Shown: piece by piece, positions 44,698-54,317 of the stretch | Numbering within the stretch: position 1 is the stretch's first letter | Layout: each line of letters begins with the position of its first letter | NCBI RefSeq assembly: GCF_019740315.1 | Contig: NZ_JAHXZR010000003.1 | Coordinates: 496,001-560,000, forward strand | Origin: Oceanobacter mangrovi | GTDB taxonomy: Bacteria > Pseudomonadota > Gammaproteobacteria > Pseudomonadales > Oceanobacteraceae | Length of the DNA: 64,000 nucleotides | Direction: 5' to 3' | Position numbers and translations under genes: made by a program | The notes under the pieces: generated by a model | Database searches by the model: none | Told to the model about the DNA's origin: nothing | The model's input: the letters and a program-made list of their open reading frames with translations, nothing else

Positions 44698-47600
44698 TCC
44701 GAACAAACCGCTTACCGGCGGTGGAGTGATCGGCTGGTTTGCCGACAATCCGGTGGCCGCCAACCTGCTGATGATCCTGGTGATCGCGCTGGGCATTTTC
44801 CAGATGGGCGATCTGCGCCGTGAGGCCTTTCCGAGCATGGAGCCGGATTCGGTAACGGTATCGATCAGCTACGACAGTGGTTCGGCGGAACAGTCGGAAG
44901 AAGGTCTGGCGATCAAGATTGAAGAGGCCCTGCGTGGCGTGGTCGGCATCGAGAGTGTCACCTCGACCTCCAGTACCACAGGGGCTACGGTCACGGTGGA
45001 ACGCCAGAGCGACTACGATCTCGATATCCTGATGCGGGATGTGCGGGCGGCAGTGGATGGTATTTCCAGCTTTCCGGCCGATGCCAAGAATCCGGTGATT
45101 TCCAAGGCCCAGCGCGAGGAACACTCGCTGTGGATTCAGCTTTACGGCGACGTTGATCGTCATACCTTGCAGATGCTGGGGGCTGAACTGGAGTCTGATC
45201 TGCTGGCGCAGTCGGATATCACCTCAGTGGACGAGGCCGGTTGGCGTGATCCTCAAATGGTGGTGGAAATAGACGAAGGCAAGCTGCAGGCCTATGGGCT
45301 GACACTGTCGGATGTTGAAGACGCTATCAATTCCGGTTCTACGTCCAGCATGACGGCTGTTTTGAAAAGCAAGCAGCTGTACCTGCAATTGCAGGCTTCC
45401 GAGCAGGCGTATCAGATCACCGACTTTGAAAAGCTGCCGTTGATCAGCCTGGCGTCGGGCAAACAGCTGCTGCTGGGGGATGTTGCCAGCATCCGCGATA
45501 CCTATGACGACAGCAGCGCTGTGCTGTCACGCTTTCAGGGCAAGAACAGTATTGGCCTGCAGGTGATCACCACAGGTCAGGATGATATTTCCGATACCGT
45601 GGTAGCGGCCCGGGCGGTGGTGAAGGAGTGGATCGACGACGGTCGTCTGCCTGCTTCGGTAGAGCTGGAAACCTGGTATGACCGCAGTAAAAACATCAAT
45701 CAGCGACTGGAGCTGTTGGTCAAAAATGCCGTTGGCGGCATTTTGCTGGTGTTCCTGCTACTGGCGTTGTTCCTCAACCTGACCGTAGCGTTCTGGGTGG
45801 CGATGGGACTGCCGTTTATCTTCTTTGGCACCCTGTATTTTATGGGGGATTCCTGGACCGGCTTGTCGCTTAATGCCCTGACCACCTTTGGTTTTATCAT
45901 GGCGCTGGGGATCGTGGTCGACGATGCTGTGGTGGTGGGGGAAAGTATTTATACCGAACGCAGCCGCCATGGCGATACCTTGCGCAACACCATCAGTGGC
46001 ACCTTGCGGGTAGCCGTGCCAACCCTGTTTGGGGTGTTTACCACTGTCGCCGCCTTCTTTGCACTGGCCAATGTCGAAGGGCATATGGGCCAGCTCTACA
46101 GCCAGTTCGCCTCCATCGTGACCATCTGCCTGTTGTTGTCGCTGGTGGAATCCAAGCTGATCCTGCCATCGCATCTGGCCCACCTGAATACTCACCGCAA
46201 GCCGGGCACCAACCCGCTGGCTCGCGGTTGGGGATGGATTCAGCGTCAGTGTGATGGTGGTTTGCAATGGTTCTCCGAGCGAATTTATCGTCGTGTGATC
46301 GGTTTTTCGCTGGCCAATCGTTATGCCGTAGCAATCGCCTTTATCGGCCTGTTTGTTTTGGTGATCGGCATGCCGTTTACCGGTGCGGTACGGATCAGCT
46401 TTTTCCCGGAAGTGGAAGGTGACACGGTACGAGCCAACCTGACCATGGAACAGGACGCCAGTTATGGCCTTACCCACAGTCATTTGCTGGCCATGGAACA
46501 GCAAGCCTATGAAGTCGACAAGGCGTTAGGTGGCAATGGCCTGGCCTATTTGCAGGTGATGTCGGAGTCGGATCAGTCGGGCACGATTACCGTGCAGCTG
46601 ACCGAAGATGCTCCTTACAGCCTGTCCGACTTTACCCGCAAGTGGAAACAGCTGGTGGGAAATCCGGAAGGTGTCCGCAGCCTCAAGATCCAGTCCCGCC
46701 GTGATGATATTTCTGCTTTCCGGCTGGAGCTGCGTGCCAGTGCCGATGACGTGTTAACCAATGCCGGTGAGGCTTTCCGCGAGCAATTGCTGAATATACC
46801 CGGCGTCAGTGGGGTGGAAGACAACCTTGATCCGACCCAGCCGCAGGTCAGCCTCAAGCTTAACGCCCAGGGCGAAGCGCTGGGATTCACCACCGCAATG
46901 CTGGCGCAGCAGGTCTTACAGGCGTTCAGTGGCCAGGTGGTACAGCGTTACCAGCGCGGTGCCGATGAAATTGAGGTGAAGGTACGTTATCCGGAAGCCG
47001 ACCGTCAGAATCCATCCGATGTTCTCAGTGCGCGGGTGCGCACCAGTGACGGTACCGTGGTGCCGCTGGCGGCGGTAGCGACCATCAGTTATGGCTATTC
47101 ACGCAAGTCTATTGCCCGTATTGATGGCAAGCGGGCGGTTTACATGACCGCCGATGTCGACAAGGACATCATCTCCTCCAACGAGCTGGTCAGCATGATC
47201 AAGCGTGATGTGGTGCCGCAGATGAAGAAAACCTTCCCCGGCCTGGGTATGCATTTTGCCGGTGAAGCCGAAGAACAGGCCAAAACACAGTCGAGCATGA
47301 TTGGACTGTCGCTGCTGGCGCTGCTGGTGATTTATATGCTGCTGGCGATTCCGCTGAAGTCCTACGTGCAGCCGGTGATCATTATGACGGCAATCCCGTT
47401 TGGTATCGTCGGCGCGATTCTGGGCCACTGGCTGTTTGATATTGCGCTCGGCATTCAGTCCTTCAACGGCATCATCGCCCTCAGTGGTGTGGTGGTGAAC
47501 GACAGCCTGTTGCTGGTGGCCCGCTATAATGATCTGAAGACCGGTGCGGTGCATAACCATGAGTCGATCAGCACTGCCTGTCGTGATCGTTTGCGGGCGG

Positions 47601-47851
47601 TGTTGCTGACCTCGTTTACCACCTTTGCCGGTTTGATGCCGTTGCTGGGTGAAACCGATATGCAGGCGCAGTTCCTGATTCCGGCGGCGGTATCGTTGGG
47701 TTGCGGCATCATGTTTGCGACCGTGATTACGCTGATTCTGATTCCGGCACTGGTGGCCATTCAGGAAGACGGTAATGAAGGCCGCCGCTGGTTAATGCGC
47801 AAATTCGGCCGCCGTGCGGCGGCCGATGCTGATGAGGCCAATGCATGCTGA
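44690..47851 (+). CDS. RND efflux permease, subfamily with Asn/Asp in TM10
   Basis: Inner-membrane RND transporter of 1053 aa with 12 predicted TM helices and AcrB-like topology. The TM4 Asp pair is present (GIVVDDAVVVGESIY). In TM10 the position of the proton-relay Lys of AcrB is Asn, in SGVVVNDSLLLVARYND, a pattern of a different RND branch than the HAE1 pump at 22921. Substrates are unknown. Its start overlaps the adaptor gene (ATGAGTAA) and its stop overlaps the response regulator start. Confidence 0.92.
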   Translation: MSNPNKPLTGGGVIGWFADNPVAANLLMILVIALGIFQMGDLRREAFPSMEPDSVTVSISYDSGSAEQSEEGLAIKIEEALRGVVGIESVTSTSSTTGATVTVERQSDYDLDILMRDVRAAVDGISSFPADAKNPVISKAQREEHSLWIQLYGDVDRHTLQMLGAELESDLLAQSDITSVDEAGWRDPQMVVEIDEGKLQAYGLTLSDVEDAINSGSTSSMTAVLKSKQLYLQLQASEQAYQITDFEKLPLISLASGKQLLLGDVASIRDTYDDSSAVLSRFQGKNSIGLQVITTGQDDISDTVVAARAVVKEWIDDGRLPASVELETWYDRSKNINQRLELLVKNAVGGILLVFLLLALFLNLTVAFWVAMGLPFIFFGTLYFMGDSWTGLSLNALTTFGFIMALGIVVDDAVVVGESIYTERSRHGDTLRNTISGTLRVAVPTLFGVFTTVAAFFALANVEGHMGQLYSQFASIVTICLLLSLVESKLILPSHLAHLNTHRKPGTNPLARGWGWIQRQCDGGLQWFSERIYRRVIGFSLANRYAVAIAFIGLFVLVIGMPFTGAVRISFFPEVEGDTVRANLTMEQDASYGLTHSHLLAMEQQAYEVDKALGGNGLAYLQVMSESDQSGTITVQLTEDAPYSLSDFTRKWKQLVGNPEGVRSLKIQSRRDDISAFRLELRASADDVLTNAGEAFREQLLNIPGVSGVEDNLDPTQPQVSLKLNAQGEALGFTTAMLAQQVLQAFSGQVVQRYQRGADEIEVKVRYPEADRQNPSDVLSARVRTSDGTVVPLAAVATISYGYSRKSIARIDGKRAVYMTADVDKDIISSNELVSMIKRDVVPQMKKTFPGLGMHFAGEAEEQAKTQSSMIGLSLLALLVIYMLLAIPLKSYVQPVIIMTAIPFGIVGAILGHWLFDIALGIQSFNGIIALSGVVVNDSLLLVARYNDLKTGAVHNHESISTACRDRLRAVLLTSFTTFAGLMPLLGETDMQAQFLIPAAVSLGCGIMFATVITLILIPALVAIQEDGNEGRRWLMRKFGRRAAADADEANAC

Positions 47852-48534
47852 CAGTGTTACTGGTTGAAGATGATCTTGATCTGGCGGCAACGCTGATCGA
47901 CTACCTGTCGCTGGAGGATATCCAGTGCGATCACGCCAGCAATGGTGTGGCGGGTCTGAATCTGATTAACGACAACCACTATGATGTCATCTTGCTCGAT
48001 CTCAACCTGCCACGGCTGGACGGCCTCAGTGTTTGTGAACGGCTGCGGCAGCAAGGCGATCAGACACCGGTGCTGATGCTGACCGCCCGTGATCAGCTGG
48101 CCGACAAGGTGGCAGGTTTTCAGGCTGGCACCGATGATTACCTGGTCAAACCGTTTGAAATGCAGGAGCTGGTGTTGCGGGTGTTGGCGTTGTCCAAACG
48201 TCGCAGCGCTCAGGCGACCCGTCTGAGTTGTGGTGATCTGGTGATGGATCTCGACAGTTATCAGGTGACGCGTGCTGGCCAGCCCCTGAAAATAGCGCCA
48301 ACCGGCTGGAAGCTGCTTGAATGTCTGCTGCAGGCGTCGCCTGCCGTGGTCAGTCGGGAACAGCTGGGACGCGCCGTTTGGGGGGATGAACAGCCAGACA
48401 GCAATGCCCTCAAGGTGCACTTGTTCAATCTGCGTAAGGCCGTCGATGGTGACTTCGAAATCGCCCTGATTGAAACCATCACCGGGCAGGGCGTGGTGAT
48501 TCGTTGCCCGACAGCCCCGGCTGGCGATCGCTGA
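47845..48534 (+). CDS. OmpR-family response regulator
   Basis: A 229-aa regulator with a receiver domain (LLVEDD, phosphoacceptor Asp52 in VILLDLNLPRLDG, TAR, KPF) and a winged-helix DNA-binding domain (SREQLGRAVWGDEQPDSNALKVHLFNLRKAVD). Its ATG overlaps the permease stop by seven bases and it ends two bases before the kinase ATG, so pump and regulator are made together. It probably controls this efflux operon, although the operator was not identified. Confidence 0.94.
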   Translation: MLTVLLVEDDLDLAATLIDYLSLEDIQCDHASNGVAGLNLINDNHYDVILLDLNLPRLDGLSVCERLRQQGDQTPVLMLTARDQLADKVAGFQAGTDDYLVKPFEMQELVLRVLALSKRRSAQATRLSCGDLVMDLDSYQVTRAGQPLKIAPTGWKLLECLLQASPAVVSREQLGRAVWGDEQPDSNALKVHLFNLRKAVDGDFEIALIETITGQGVVIRCPTAPAGDR

Positions 48535-48536
48535 AA

Positions 48537-49862
48537 ATGTTACGAATTCGTCTGCGCACCTTGCTGATCACCGCCTTCCTGCTGCTGGGTGTGGTGCTGG
48601 CGATTGGCTATTCAATGCTGACGGCCGACTTTCTGGTGCGTGGCATGGATTTGGTGTTGAGCCGTGACATGGAACTTACCTTGCAGCATCTGGAGCAGCG
48701 TGGACAGCTGTCCAGTGGCCAATATGAAGGCTATTTCATTACCGATCAGTGGACCAAGGCACCGGCAGAATATCAGAGCGCTTTTGGCAATATTCCGGAA
48801 GAACCCGGTGTTCTCTACAAGGCACGGGCAGTTGCTGAAGACGGTGGCAGTTATCCACACAGGCTGCATTTCGTCATGCCGTATGAGGTGCAGCAGCAGG
48901 GCAAGCGTAGCACCTGGTTTATTCTGACCACCCTGCAGCGACCACAGGAACCCAGTGTGGTGGATGAGCAGTTTTATCAGAGTCGCCGTGACATCTGGAT
49001 GATTGGCATCGCCGCCTTGTTGCTGGTGTTTTCGATTGCGGTGCTGTTGTACCGGATGATTTCACGGCCCGCACAAAAATTGCTCGACTGGACCCACACA
49101 CTCGATCAGCAAGGTCTGCAACAGCCGTTGCCCGATTTTGGCTACACCGAACTCAACGAGCTTGCCCGCATCATGCACAGTGGCCTGGCGCGGGTGCAGC
49201 AAAGCCTGCAGCGGGAAAAATCCTTTTTATCGTTCGCCAGTCACGAGCTGCGCACGCCGATTGCGGTAATTCGCAATAATACCGAGCTGTTGTCACGGCT
49301 GGCCGACAAGGGCATGGCGCTGACCGATAGCCGGGTTGAATCGACCCTGCATCGGCTGGAGCGAGCCGGGATTACCATGTCGCAGCTGACCGAAACCCTG
49401 CTGTGGTTGAGTCGTGATGACATTGAGGCGCTGCCAGCCAGCGCAGTGACGCCGGGAGAATTGACTCGGCAGCTAACCGAAGAACTGGCGTTTCTATTGG
49501 ATAACAAGCAGGTGGTGCTGGAGCTGCATTTGGACGATGACTGGTCGGCTCGCTTGCCGCTGACGCCGCTACGCATTGTGCTGGGTAACCTGATTCGCAA
49601 CGCCTTTCAGCATACCTGGGAAGGACGGGTGGTGATCAGTCAGCAGCAGGGGCTTATCCAGATCAACAACCACGAGTCCTACATCAGTCAGGCCACTGCC
49701 GAGGCGCTGGAGCAAGGTAATCAGGGCTTTGGCCTCGGGCTGATTCTGACGGCGGACCTGACCCGTCGGCTGGGCTGGGATTACCGCAACGAAAGCTGTG
49801 CTGATGGCCACCGGGTCAGCTTGCAGTTGCGCGAATATCAGCCGCCTGCAGCGCCCGTATAA
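48537..49862 (+). CDS. Sensor histidine kinase
   Basis: Membrane kinase of 441 aa paired with the preceding regulator. Two TM helices (about 7-28 and 160-182) flank a periplasmic sensor domain of about 130 residues. A linker then leads to HisKA with His236 in FASHELRTPIAVI and HATPase_c with NLIRNAFQHT and QGFGLGLIL. The catalytic G1 Asp box is abbreviated (INNHES in place of DxGxG), so the ATP lid is unusual. The start at 48537 follows the regulator stop at once. The domain may sense pump substrates or envelope stress. Confidence 0.88.
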   Translation: MLRIRLRTLLITAFLLLGVVLAIGYSMLTADFLVRGMDLVLSRDMELTLQHLEQRGQLSSGQYEGYFITDQWTKAPAEYQSAFGNIPEEPGVLYKARAVAEDGGSYPHRLHFVMPYEVQQQGKRSTWFILTTLQRPQEPSVVDEQFYQSRRDIWMIGIAALLLVFSIAVLLYRMISRPAQKLLDWTHTLDQQGLQQPLPDFGYTELNELARIMHSGLARVQQSLQREKSFLSFASHELRTPIAVIRNNTELLSRLADKGMALTDSRVESTLHRLERAGITMSQLTETLLWLSRDDIEALPASAVTPGELTRQLTEELAFLLDNKQVVLELHLDDDWSARLPLTPLRIVLGNLIRNAFQHTWEGRVVISQQQGLIQINNHESYISQATAEALEQGNQGFGLGLILTADLTRRLGWDYRNESCADGHRVSLQLREYQPPAAPV

Positions 49863-49976
49863 ATCCCGGCTGTGTCAGCAATCCGGCTTGCGCCAGTGTG
49901 ACGAATTCGGATGGCGGGCAGCATGTTGCCTGACTATCTGGCATAATCCAGACCAACTGTTGCCGGAACCAACACT

Positions 49977-50843
49977 ATGACAGCGATTGCGCATTCGACC
50001 CTGATTCAGCGCGCCGCCATGGCGTCTATTGCCACGGCGGCGATTCTGCTGGTGGCCAAGGTAGCCGCCTGGCTGGTAAGTGATTCCACCAGTGTGTTGT
50101 CCTCCTTGCTGGACTCCATGATGGACATCGCAGCGTCAGTGGTGAATTTTTTTGCGGTGCGTTACGCACTGATGCCTGCTGATGACGATCACCCGTTCGG
50201 TCACTCCAAGGCTGAAGGTCTGGCTGCGCTGGTGCAGTCTGCCTTTATTCTGGGCTCTGCTGCGGCGCTGCTGATTCACGTGATGGATCGTCTGGTGCAT
50301 CCTCAGGCACTGACGGCAGTACCGGAAAGTATCGCGGTGATGCTGTTCTCTACCTTGATGACCAGCGGGCTGGTTATGTACCAGCGCTGGGTGGTGAAGC
50401 AAACCGGCTCGCTGGCGGTAAAAGCCGATTCAGCCCACTACTACGGCGACATCATGACCAGTCTGGCGGTGGTGGTCGCACTGGTAGCTGCCTGGTTTGG
50501 CCAATTCTGGCTCGACCCCGTGGTGGCGCTGTTGATTGCGGCAGTGCTGCTGCACAGTGTTTATGAAATCATTCGCGAGGCCCTGACTGTGCTGATGGAC
50601 CAGGCGATGCCGGACGAAGACATCGAGCTGCTTGATAAGGCTATTCATTCGGTTGCGGGTATCAAGGGTTATCACGACCTGCGGACGCGGCAGTCCGGTG
50701 CTGTGCAGTTTATCCAGATGCACCTTGATCTCGATGGTGAGCTGCCACTCAAGGTCGCTCATGATCTGGGGGAAAAAGTGGAAGCCGCGATTTTACGGCA
50801 GTTCCCACGTGCCGAAATATTGGTTCACCACGACCCGGTCTGA
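49977..50843 (+). CDS. fieF: Cation diffusion facilitator FieF-like metal exporter
   Basis: Inner-membrane divalent-metal/proton antiporter of 288 aa. Site A residues are Asp46 and Asp50 in LLDSMMD and the HYYGD motif. HPFGHSKAEGLAAL resembles the HSFGHGKAE of E. coli FieF, and the cytosolic C-terminal domain ends ILRQFPRAEILVHHDP, matching FieF closely. Iron, zinc or cadmium export is the family role. It follows the RND operon but is separated by 114 bases, so it likely has its own promoter. Confidence 0.92.
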   Translation: MTAIAHSTLIQRAAMASIATAAILLVAKVAAWLVSDSTSVLSSLLDSMMDIAASVVNFFAVRYALMPADDDHPFGHSKAEGLAALVQSAFILGSAAALLIHVMDRLVHPQALTAVPESIAVMLFSTLMTSGLVMYQRWVVKQTGSLAVKADSAHYYGDIMTSLAVVVALVAAWFGQFWLDPVVALLIAAVLLHSVYEIIREALTVLMDQAMPDEDIELLDKAIHSVAGIKGYHDLRTRQSGAVQFIQMHLDLDGELPLKVAHDLGEKVEAAILRQFPRAEILVHHDPV

Positions 50844-50861
50844 TTGGTGAATAGCGCCGGG

Positions 50862-51917
50862 ATGCGGTTGTCACTGTTGTTATCGGGCGTTTTAGCGCCG
50901 GTAACAGTGTGGTCGTTGTCGCTGCTGGCGGGGCTGTTATTAACGCTGCTGCCAGGTGTGGCACTGGCGGTGGGGTTTGAACCCCGGCTGGTTGAAGAGC
51001 AGGGCGTGCGGGTGCCGTTGGCAAGCTCGGAACCGGCGTCTGATCATTACACCGAAGAAACCCGCGTTACCGACGATATGGTTGAGCGTTCGCGCTACTG
51101 GATCGCGGACTATCTGGATAACCTGTCGGGGGATCTCGACGCTTTTTTTGTCGACGCTTTTTTCAGCGAAGACATCCTCAACGACGATGTTCGTGGCAGT
51201 CGTGCCAAAGTCTCTTTTTATACCCGCCGCGAGCTGGGTGATCCGGTCGACTACAAGTTCAGCGTCAGCGTTAAACTGGAATTGCCCAATATCAGTGATC
51301 GCCTCAATCTGCTGCTGGAATCAGAAGATGAGGAGGCGCGGGAATCCGATCCATTCGAAAGCGTCGAAAACAACAACTACAGTGCGGCACTGCGGTTTAT
51401 TCTGCAGGAATCCGAGCAATGGAAAACCAGCATTGACTCCGGCATTAACTGGGGCCTGCCACCAGATCCCTTCACCCGTTTCCGTACCCGTCGTTATGCC
51501 TATATGGACGCCTGGAAGATGAAACTGACCCAAACAGTTTCCTATTACACCAGCAAGGGCTGGGGTGAGGACTCCAGCCTGCAGCTCGACTATCCGCTCA
51601 ATATCGAGAAGCTGTTTCGTTTCAAGGCCAAGGCAGCCTACCTGCTCAACGACGACTATTTCAAGCTCAGCTACAGTGGTGGCCTTTACCACGAGCTGAG
51701 TTCGCGAGCGGCGTTGGGTTATGTTGCCGGGGCATCCGGTGATACTGCCGATGGCGCAACTTTCTATAACTACAGCGCCAGCGTGCGTTATCGCCGCAAA
51801 CTCTATCAGGACTGGGTGTTTGGCGAATTTGCCCCCGAGCTGGTGTGGGAACGTGGCAAGGACTACGAAACCACCCCGGTGATCATGTTCCGGCTTGAGA
51901 GTGTGATCTCACACTAA
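50862..51917 (+). CDS. Exported outer-membrane-type protein, unknown
   Basis: A 351-aa protein with a long hydrophobic signal segment (residues 1-35) and a mature part made of alternating charged and Tyr/Trp-rich stretches, typical of a beta-barrel: YKFSVSVKLELPNI, LQLDYPLNIEKLFRFK, YNYSASVRYRRKLYQDW. The start is uncertain; TTG or GTG codons at 50844-50849 directly follow fieF, and the ATG at 50862 is chosen because the signal segment begins there. It is convergent with the AlkB-like gene and the two stops overlap by four bases. No family recognised. Confidence 0.7.
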   Translation: MRLSLLLSGVLAPVTVWSLSLLAGLLLTLLPGVALAVGFEPRLVEEQGVRVPLASSEPASDHYTEETRVTDDMVERSRYWIADYLDNLSGDLDAFFVDAFFSEDILNDDVRGSRAKVSFYTRRELGDPVDYKFSVSVKLELPNISDRLNLLLESEDEEARESDPFESVENNNYSAALRFILQESEQWKTSIDSGINWGLPPDPFTRFRTRRYAYMDAWKMKLTQTVSYYTSKGWGEDSSLQLDYPLNIEKLFRFKAKAAYLLNDDYFKLSYSGGLYHELSSRAALGYVAGASGDTADGATFYNYSASVRYRRKLYQDWVFGEFAPELVWERGKDYETTPVIMFRLESVISH

Positions 51918-52504
51918 CCGGTTACTAACCGTCGAAAGGTCAGGTTGATCCGCGGCTGGCTTATCCCGGCTCGTCTTGGTAAGGAATGCTGCCAGCTGCG
52001 CTGCATCCCCGCCTGCATTACCAGTACAGAGCCGTGCGGCAAGGGTAATTTACAGTCCATTCGGCTGTGACCGCGGCGGCGCAGGGCAAAATCCCGTATG
52101 GCTCCAAGACTGACAGAAACTATAACCGGCTCAGCTCCGAGTTCCGGCTCATTATCACTGTGCCAGCCCATGACATCCTGGCCATCCCGATAAAGATTAC
52201 ACAGCACGGAATTATTGTTGAGCCCAAGCTTCTGGTTCAGTGCCTGATTGAGTTGTTGCAACAATGGATGCCAGGGTTGGGTGCTGAGGGTTTTACCGGA
52301 ATAGCAATAGCTCAGGCCGGGGTCACCGAGCCAGCATTGCAGGCGTGGAATCACGTGCTGTTTGCCGTAAACCGTAATGGTATCGGAATGCCAGGGCAGT
52401 TCTGTCAGCAGTTGCCGGAGTAGTTGATCGGCCGCGCAGATGGCTTGCGGATAATAATCCAGCAAGCCATCCAACAGGGTTTCGCCATGATCCAGCTGAA
52501 TCAT
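51914..52504 (-). CDS. AlkB-like 2-oxoglutarate/Fe(II) dioxygenase
   Basis: Predicted DNA/RNA demethylase of 196 aa, of the ALKBH2/3-like branch. Metal ligands are the HxD in GWHSDNE and the distal His in QHSLPRR. The 2-oxoglutarate-binding Arg lies in QPRINLTFRR. A substrate loop YYGKQH-like pattern (VYGKQHVIPR) and CNLYRDGQDVMGWHSD match the family. Cytoplasmic. It stands alone, convergent with the barrel-like protein and on the same strand as the small OMP that precedes it. Confidence 0.92.
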   Translation of the reverse strand: MIQLDHGETLLDGLLDYYPQAICAADQLLRQLLTELPWHSDTITVYGKQHVIPRLQCWLGDPGLSYCYSGKTLSTQPWHPLLQQLNQALNQKLGLNNNSVLCNLYRDGQDVMGWHSDNEPELGAEPVIVSVSLGAIRDFALRRRGHSRMDCKLPLPHGSVLVMQAGMQRSWQHSLPRRAGISQPRINLTFRRLVTG

Positions 52505-52534
52505 GACGGAACACCGGTCAGATTCGGAGTGAGG

Positions 52535-53059
52535 TTACAGCCCCCACTGGTAGCCGAACGACAGTGCCAGACCGTTGGATTGTTTATCGACTTCATAACC
52601 TTCATCACGCAGCTCATCGGCACGATCATCCGCACCTGTGGTAACGATGTAAAGCAGGTCGAAGTTCCAGCCGCGGTAACCCGCACGGGTTCCCCAGCCG
52701 ACGCCCAGAGTAAGGCCGTTAAAGGACTCGTATTCAGACTCACAGTCCCACCAGCTACAAACCTTGGTTTCGATCACGGCGTTGGTGCCGTATACGGCAG
52801 TCAGGCGCCAATCTTTATGCTTCTCCTGAGCGGCAGACAAATAGGCTCGGCCACCGACTTCCCAGGCCAGGCCATCCAGTGACAACCCCAGGGCTCCCAG
52901 TGCGTCGACATGGTCTGCCACCTGGTAGGAAATATTGGCACCGGTAATGCCGCCATAGGGAATACCGGCGCCAATGCCAATGGCAAGGTTCTCGGCGTTG
53001 GCAGTGCTGGAAAGCAGGGCAGCTGCGATGGCAGCAGAAAGCATTGTGGATTTCATCAT
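52535..53059 (-). CDS. Small outer-membrane beta-barrel-like protein
   Basis: A 174-aa secreted protein. The signal peptide is MKSTMLSAAIAAALLSSTANA, preceded by a second Met; the ATG at 53059 has AAGG six bases upstream. The mature protein alternates residues as in small barrels (IGIGAGIPYGGITGANISYQ, WRLTAVYGTNAVIE) and ends with aromatic FGYQWGL. A Cys pair in CSWWDCES may form a disulfide. No defined family was recognised. Confidence 0.7.
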   Translation of the reverse strand: MMKSTMLSAAIAAALLSSTANAENLAIGIGAGIPYGGITGANISYQVADHVDALGALGLSLDGLAWEVGGRAYLSAAQEKHKDWRLTAVYGTNAVIETKVCSWWDCESEYESFNGLTLGVGWGTRAGYRGWNFDLLYIVTTGADDRADELRDEGYEVDKQSNGLALSFGYQWGL

Positions 53060-53221
53060 TCGCATCCTTGATTAATGAATAAATAGGGCAGCGGAATATA
53101 GATAGTTGTTATATGAATAGTCAATTTATAGATGGAGAGAACGCAGGTTTTAGTGCCTTTCTGGATAATCAGGATCAAGGAAAAGCGGCTGTTGCTGATT
53201 CAGTGTCTGGCTGCGGCCAGA

Positions 53222-53248
53222 AAAGAAAAAGGGACGCCAAGCGTCCCT
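53222..53248 (-). terminator. cysK terminator
   Basis: AGGGACGC pairs with GCGTCCCT around a 3-base loop. On the minus strand it is followed by a TTTTTCTTTT tract, 25 bases after the cysK stop. Confidence 0.9.
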
Positions 53249-53272
53249 CTTCATAGATAGTACCATTCTGTC

Positions 53273-54220
53273 TTACTTGTCGAAGAATCCTTCGAACAGT
53301 GGCGAAGTCAGGTAACGCTCGCCGGAGTCCGGCAGGATCACCACGATCTTCTTGTCCTTGAATTCATCTTCTGCGGCCAGACGCAATGCGGCAACCATGG
53401 CTGCACCACAGGAAATACCGGCCAGAATACCTTCTTCAGCCATCAGACGATGGGCCATTGCCATGGCTTCGTCGTTGTCGACCTGTTCAACGCGATCAAG
53501 CAGATCAATATCCAGGTTGCCCGGGATGAAGTTGGCGCCGATACCCTGAATCTTGTGAGGCCCTGGCGTCAGGTCCTGACCGGCGCGTTTCTGGGTAATG
53601 ATCGGCGAAGCAGAAGGCTCTACAGCAACCGCAGTGATCGCCTTGTGTTGCTTGAGGAAACGGCTGGTACCTGAAATGGTACCGCCAGTGCCAACACCGG
53701 CAACCAGCACGTCAACTTCGCCATCGGTGTCGTTCCAGATTTCCGGGCCGGTGGTTTTTTCGTGAATCGCCGGGTTGGCCGGGTTTTCGAATTGTTGCAG
53801 CAGGATGCGGTTTTGCGGATCTTCTGCCAGCAGCTCAGCGGCCTTGTCGACGGCACCTTTCATGCCCTTGGCACCTTCGGTCAGCACCAGATTGGCACCC
53901 AGTGCCATCATTACCTTGCGGCGCTCAATGCTCATGGTTTCCGGCATGGTCAGGGTGACCTTGTAACCACGGGCAGCACCAACAAACGACAACGCAATAC
54001 CCGTGTTGCCACTGGTCGGTTCAACGATTTCCATACCAGGCTTGAGTTTACCGTCTTGCTCGGCCTGCCAGATCATGTTGGCGCCGATACGGCATTTGAC
54101 TGAATGAGCCGGGTTGCGGTTTTCCAGTTTGGCGTAAATATGCGGGTGGTCACTCAGATGGCGAATGCGAACCAGCGGTGTATTGCCAATGGATTGGCTG
54201 ATGTCTTCATAAACCTTCAC
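53273..54220 (-). CDS. cysK: Cysteine synthase A
   Basis: PLP enzyme of 315 aa making L-cysteine from O-acetylserine and sulfide. The PLP Lys is Lys42 in [15 protein letters not shown], which is the CysK form of the motif. [19 protein letters not shown] and the phosphate cup [10 protein letters not shown] follow. A GTG start at 54220 is chosen because AGGAG lies six bases upstream and gives the normal length; the longer open frame to 54346 has no family character. It ends at a strong terminator, so it is probably a single-gene unit. Confidence 0.95.
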   Translation of the reverse strand: MKVYEDISQSIGNTPLVRIRHLSDHPHIYAKLENRNPAHSVKCRIGANMIWQAEQDGKLKPGMEIVEPTSGNTGIALSFVGAARGYKVTLTMPETMSIERRKVMMALGANLVLTEGAKGMKGAVDKAAELLAEDPQNRILLQQFENPANPAIHEKTTGPEIWNDTDGEVDVLVAGVGTGGTISGTSRFLKQHKAITAVAVEPSASPIITQKRAGQDLTPGPHKIQGIGANFIPGNLDIDLLDRVEQVDNDEAMAMAHRLMAEEGILAGISCGAAMVAALRLAAEDEFKDKKIVVILPDSGERYLTSPLFEGFFDK

Positions 54221-54317
54221 GGAAAGCTCCTGTTCCTGTTGGGTGCAAATTCGTATCAAACAGACTGGGTTAATACACCAATGTTCTGGCAGATCGTAAT
54301 ACTTCTCGACTATTAGC

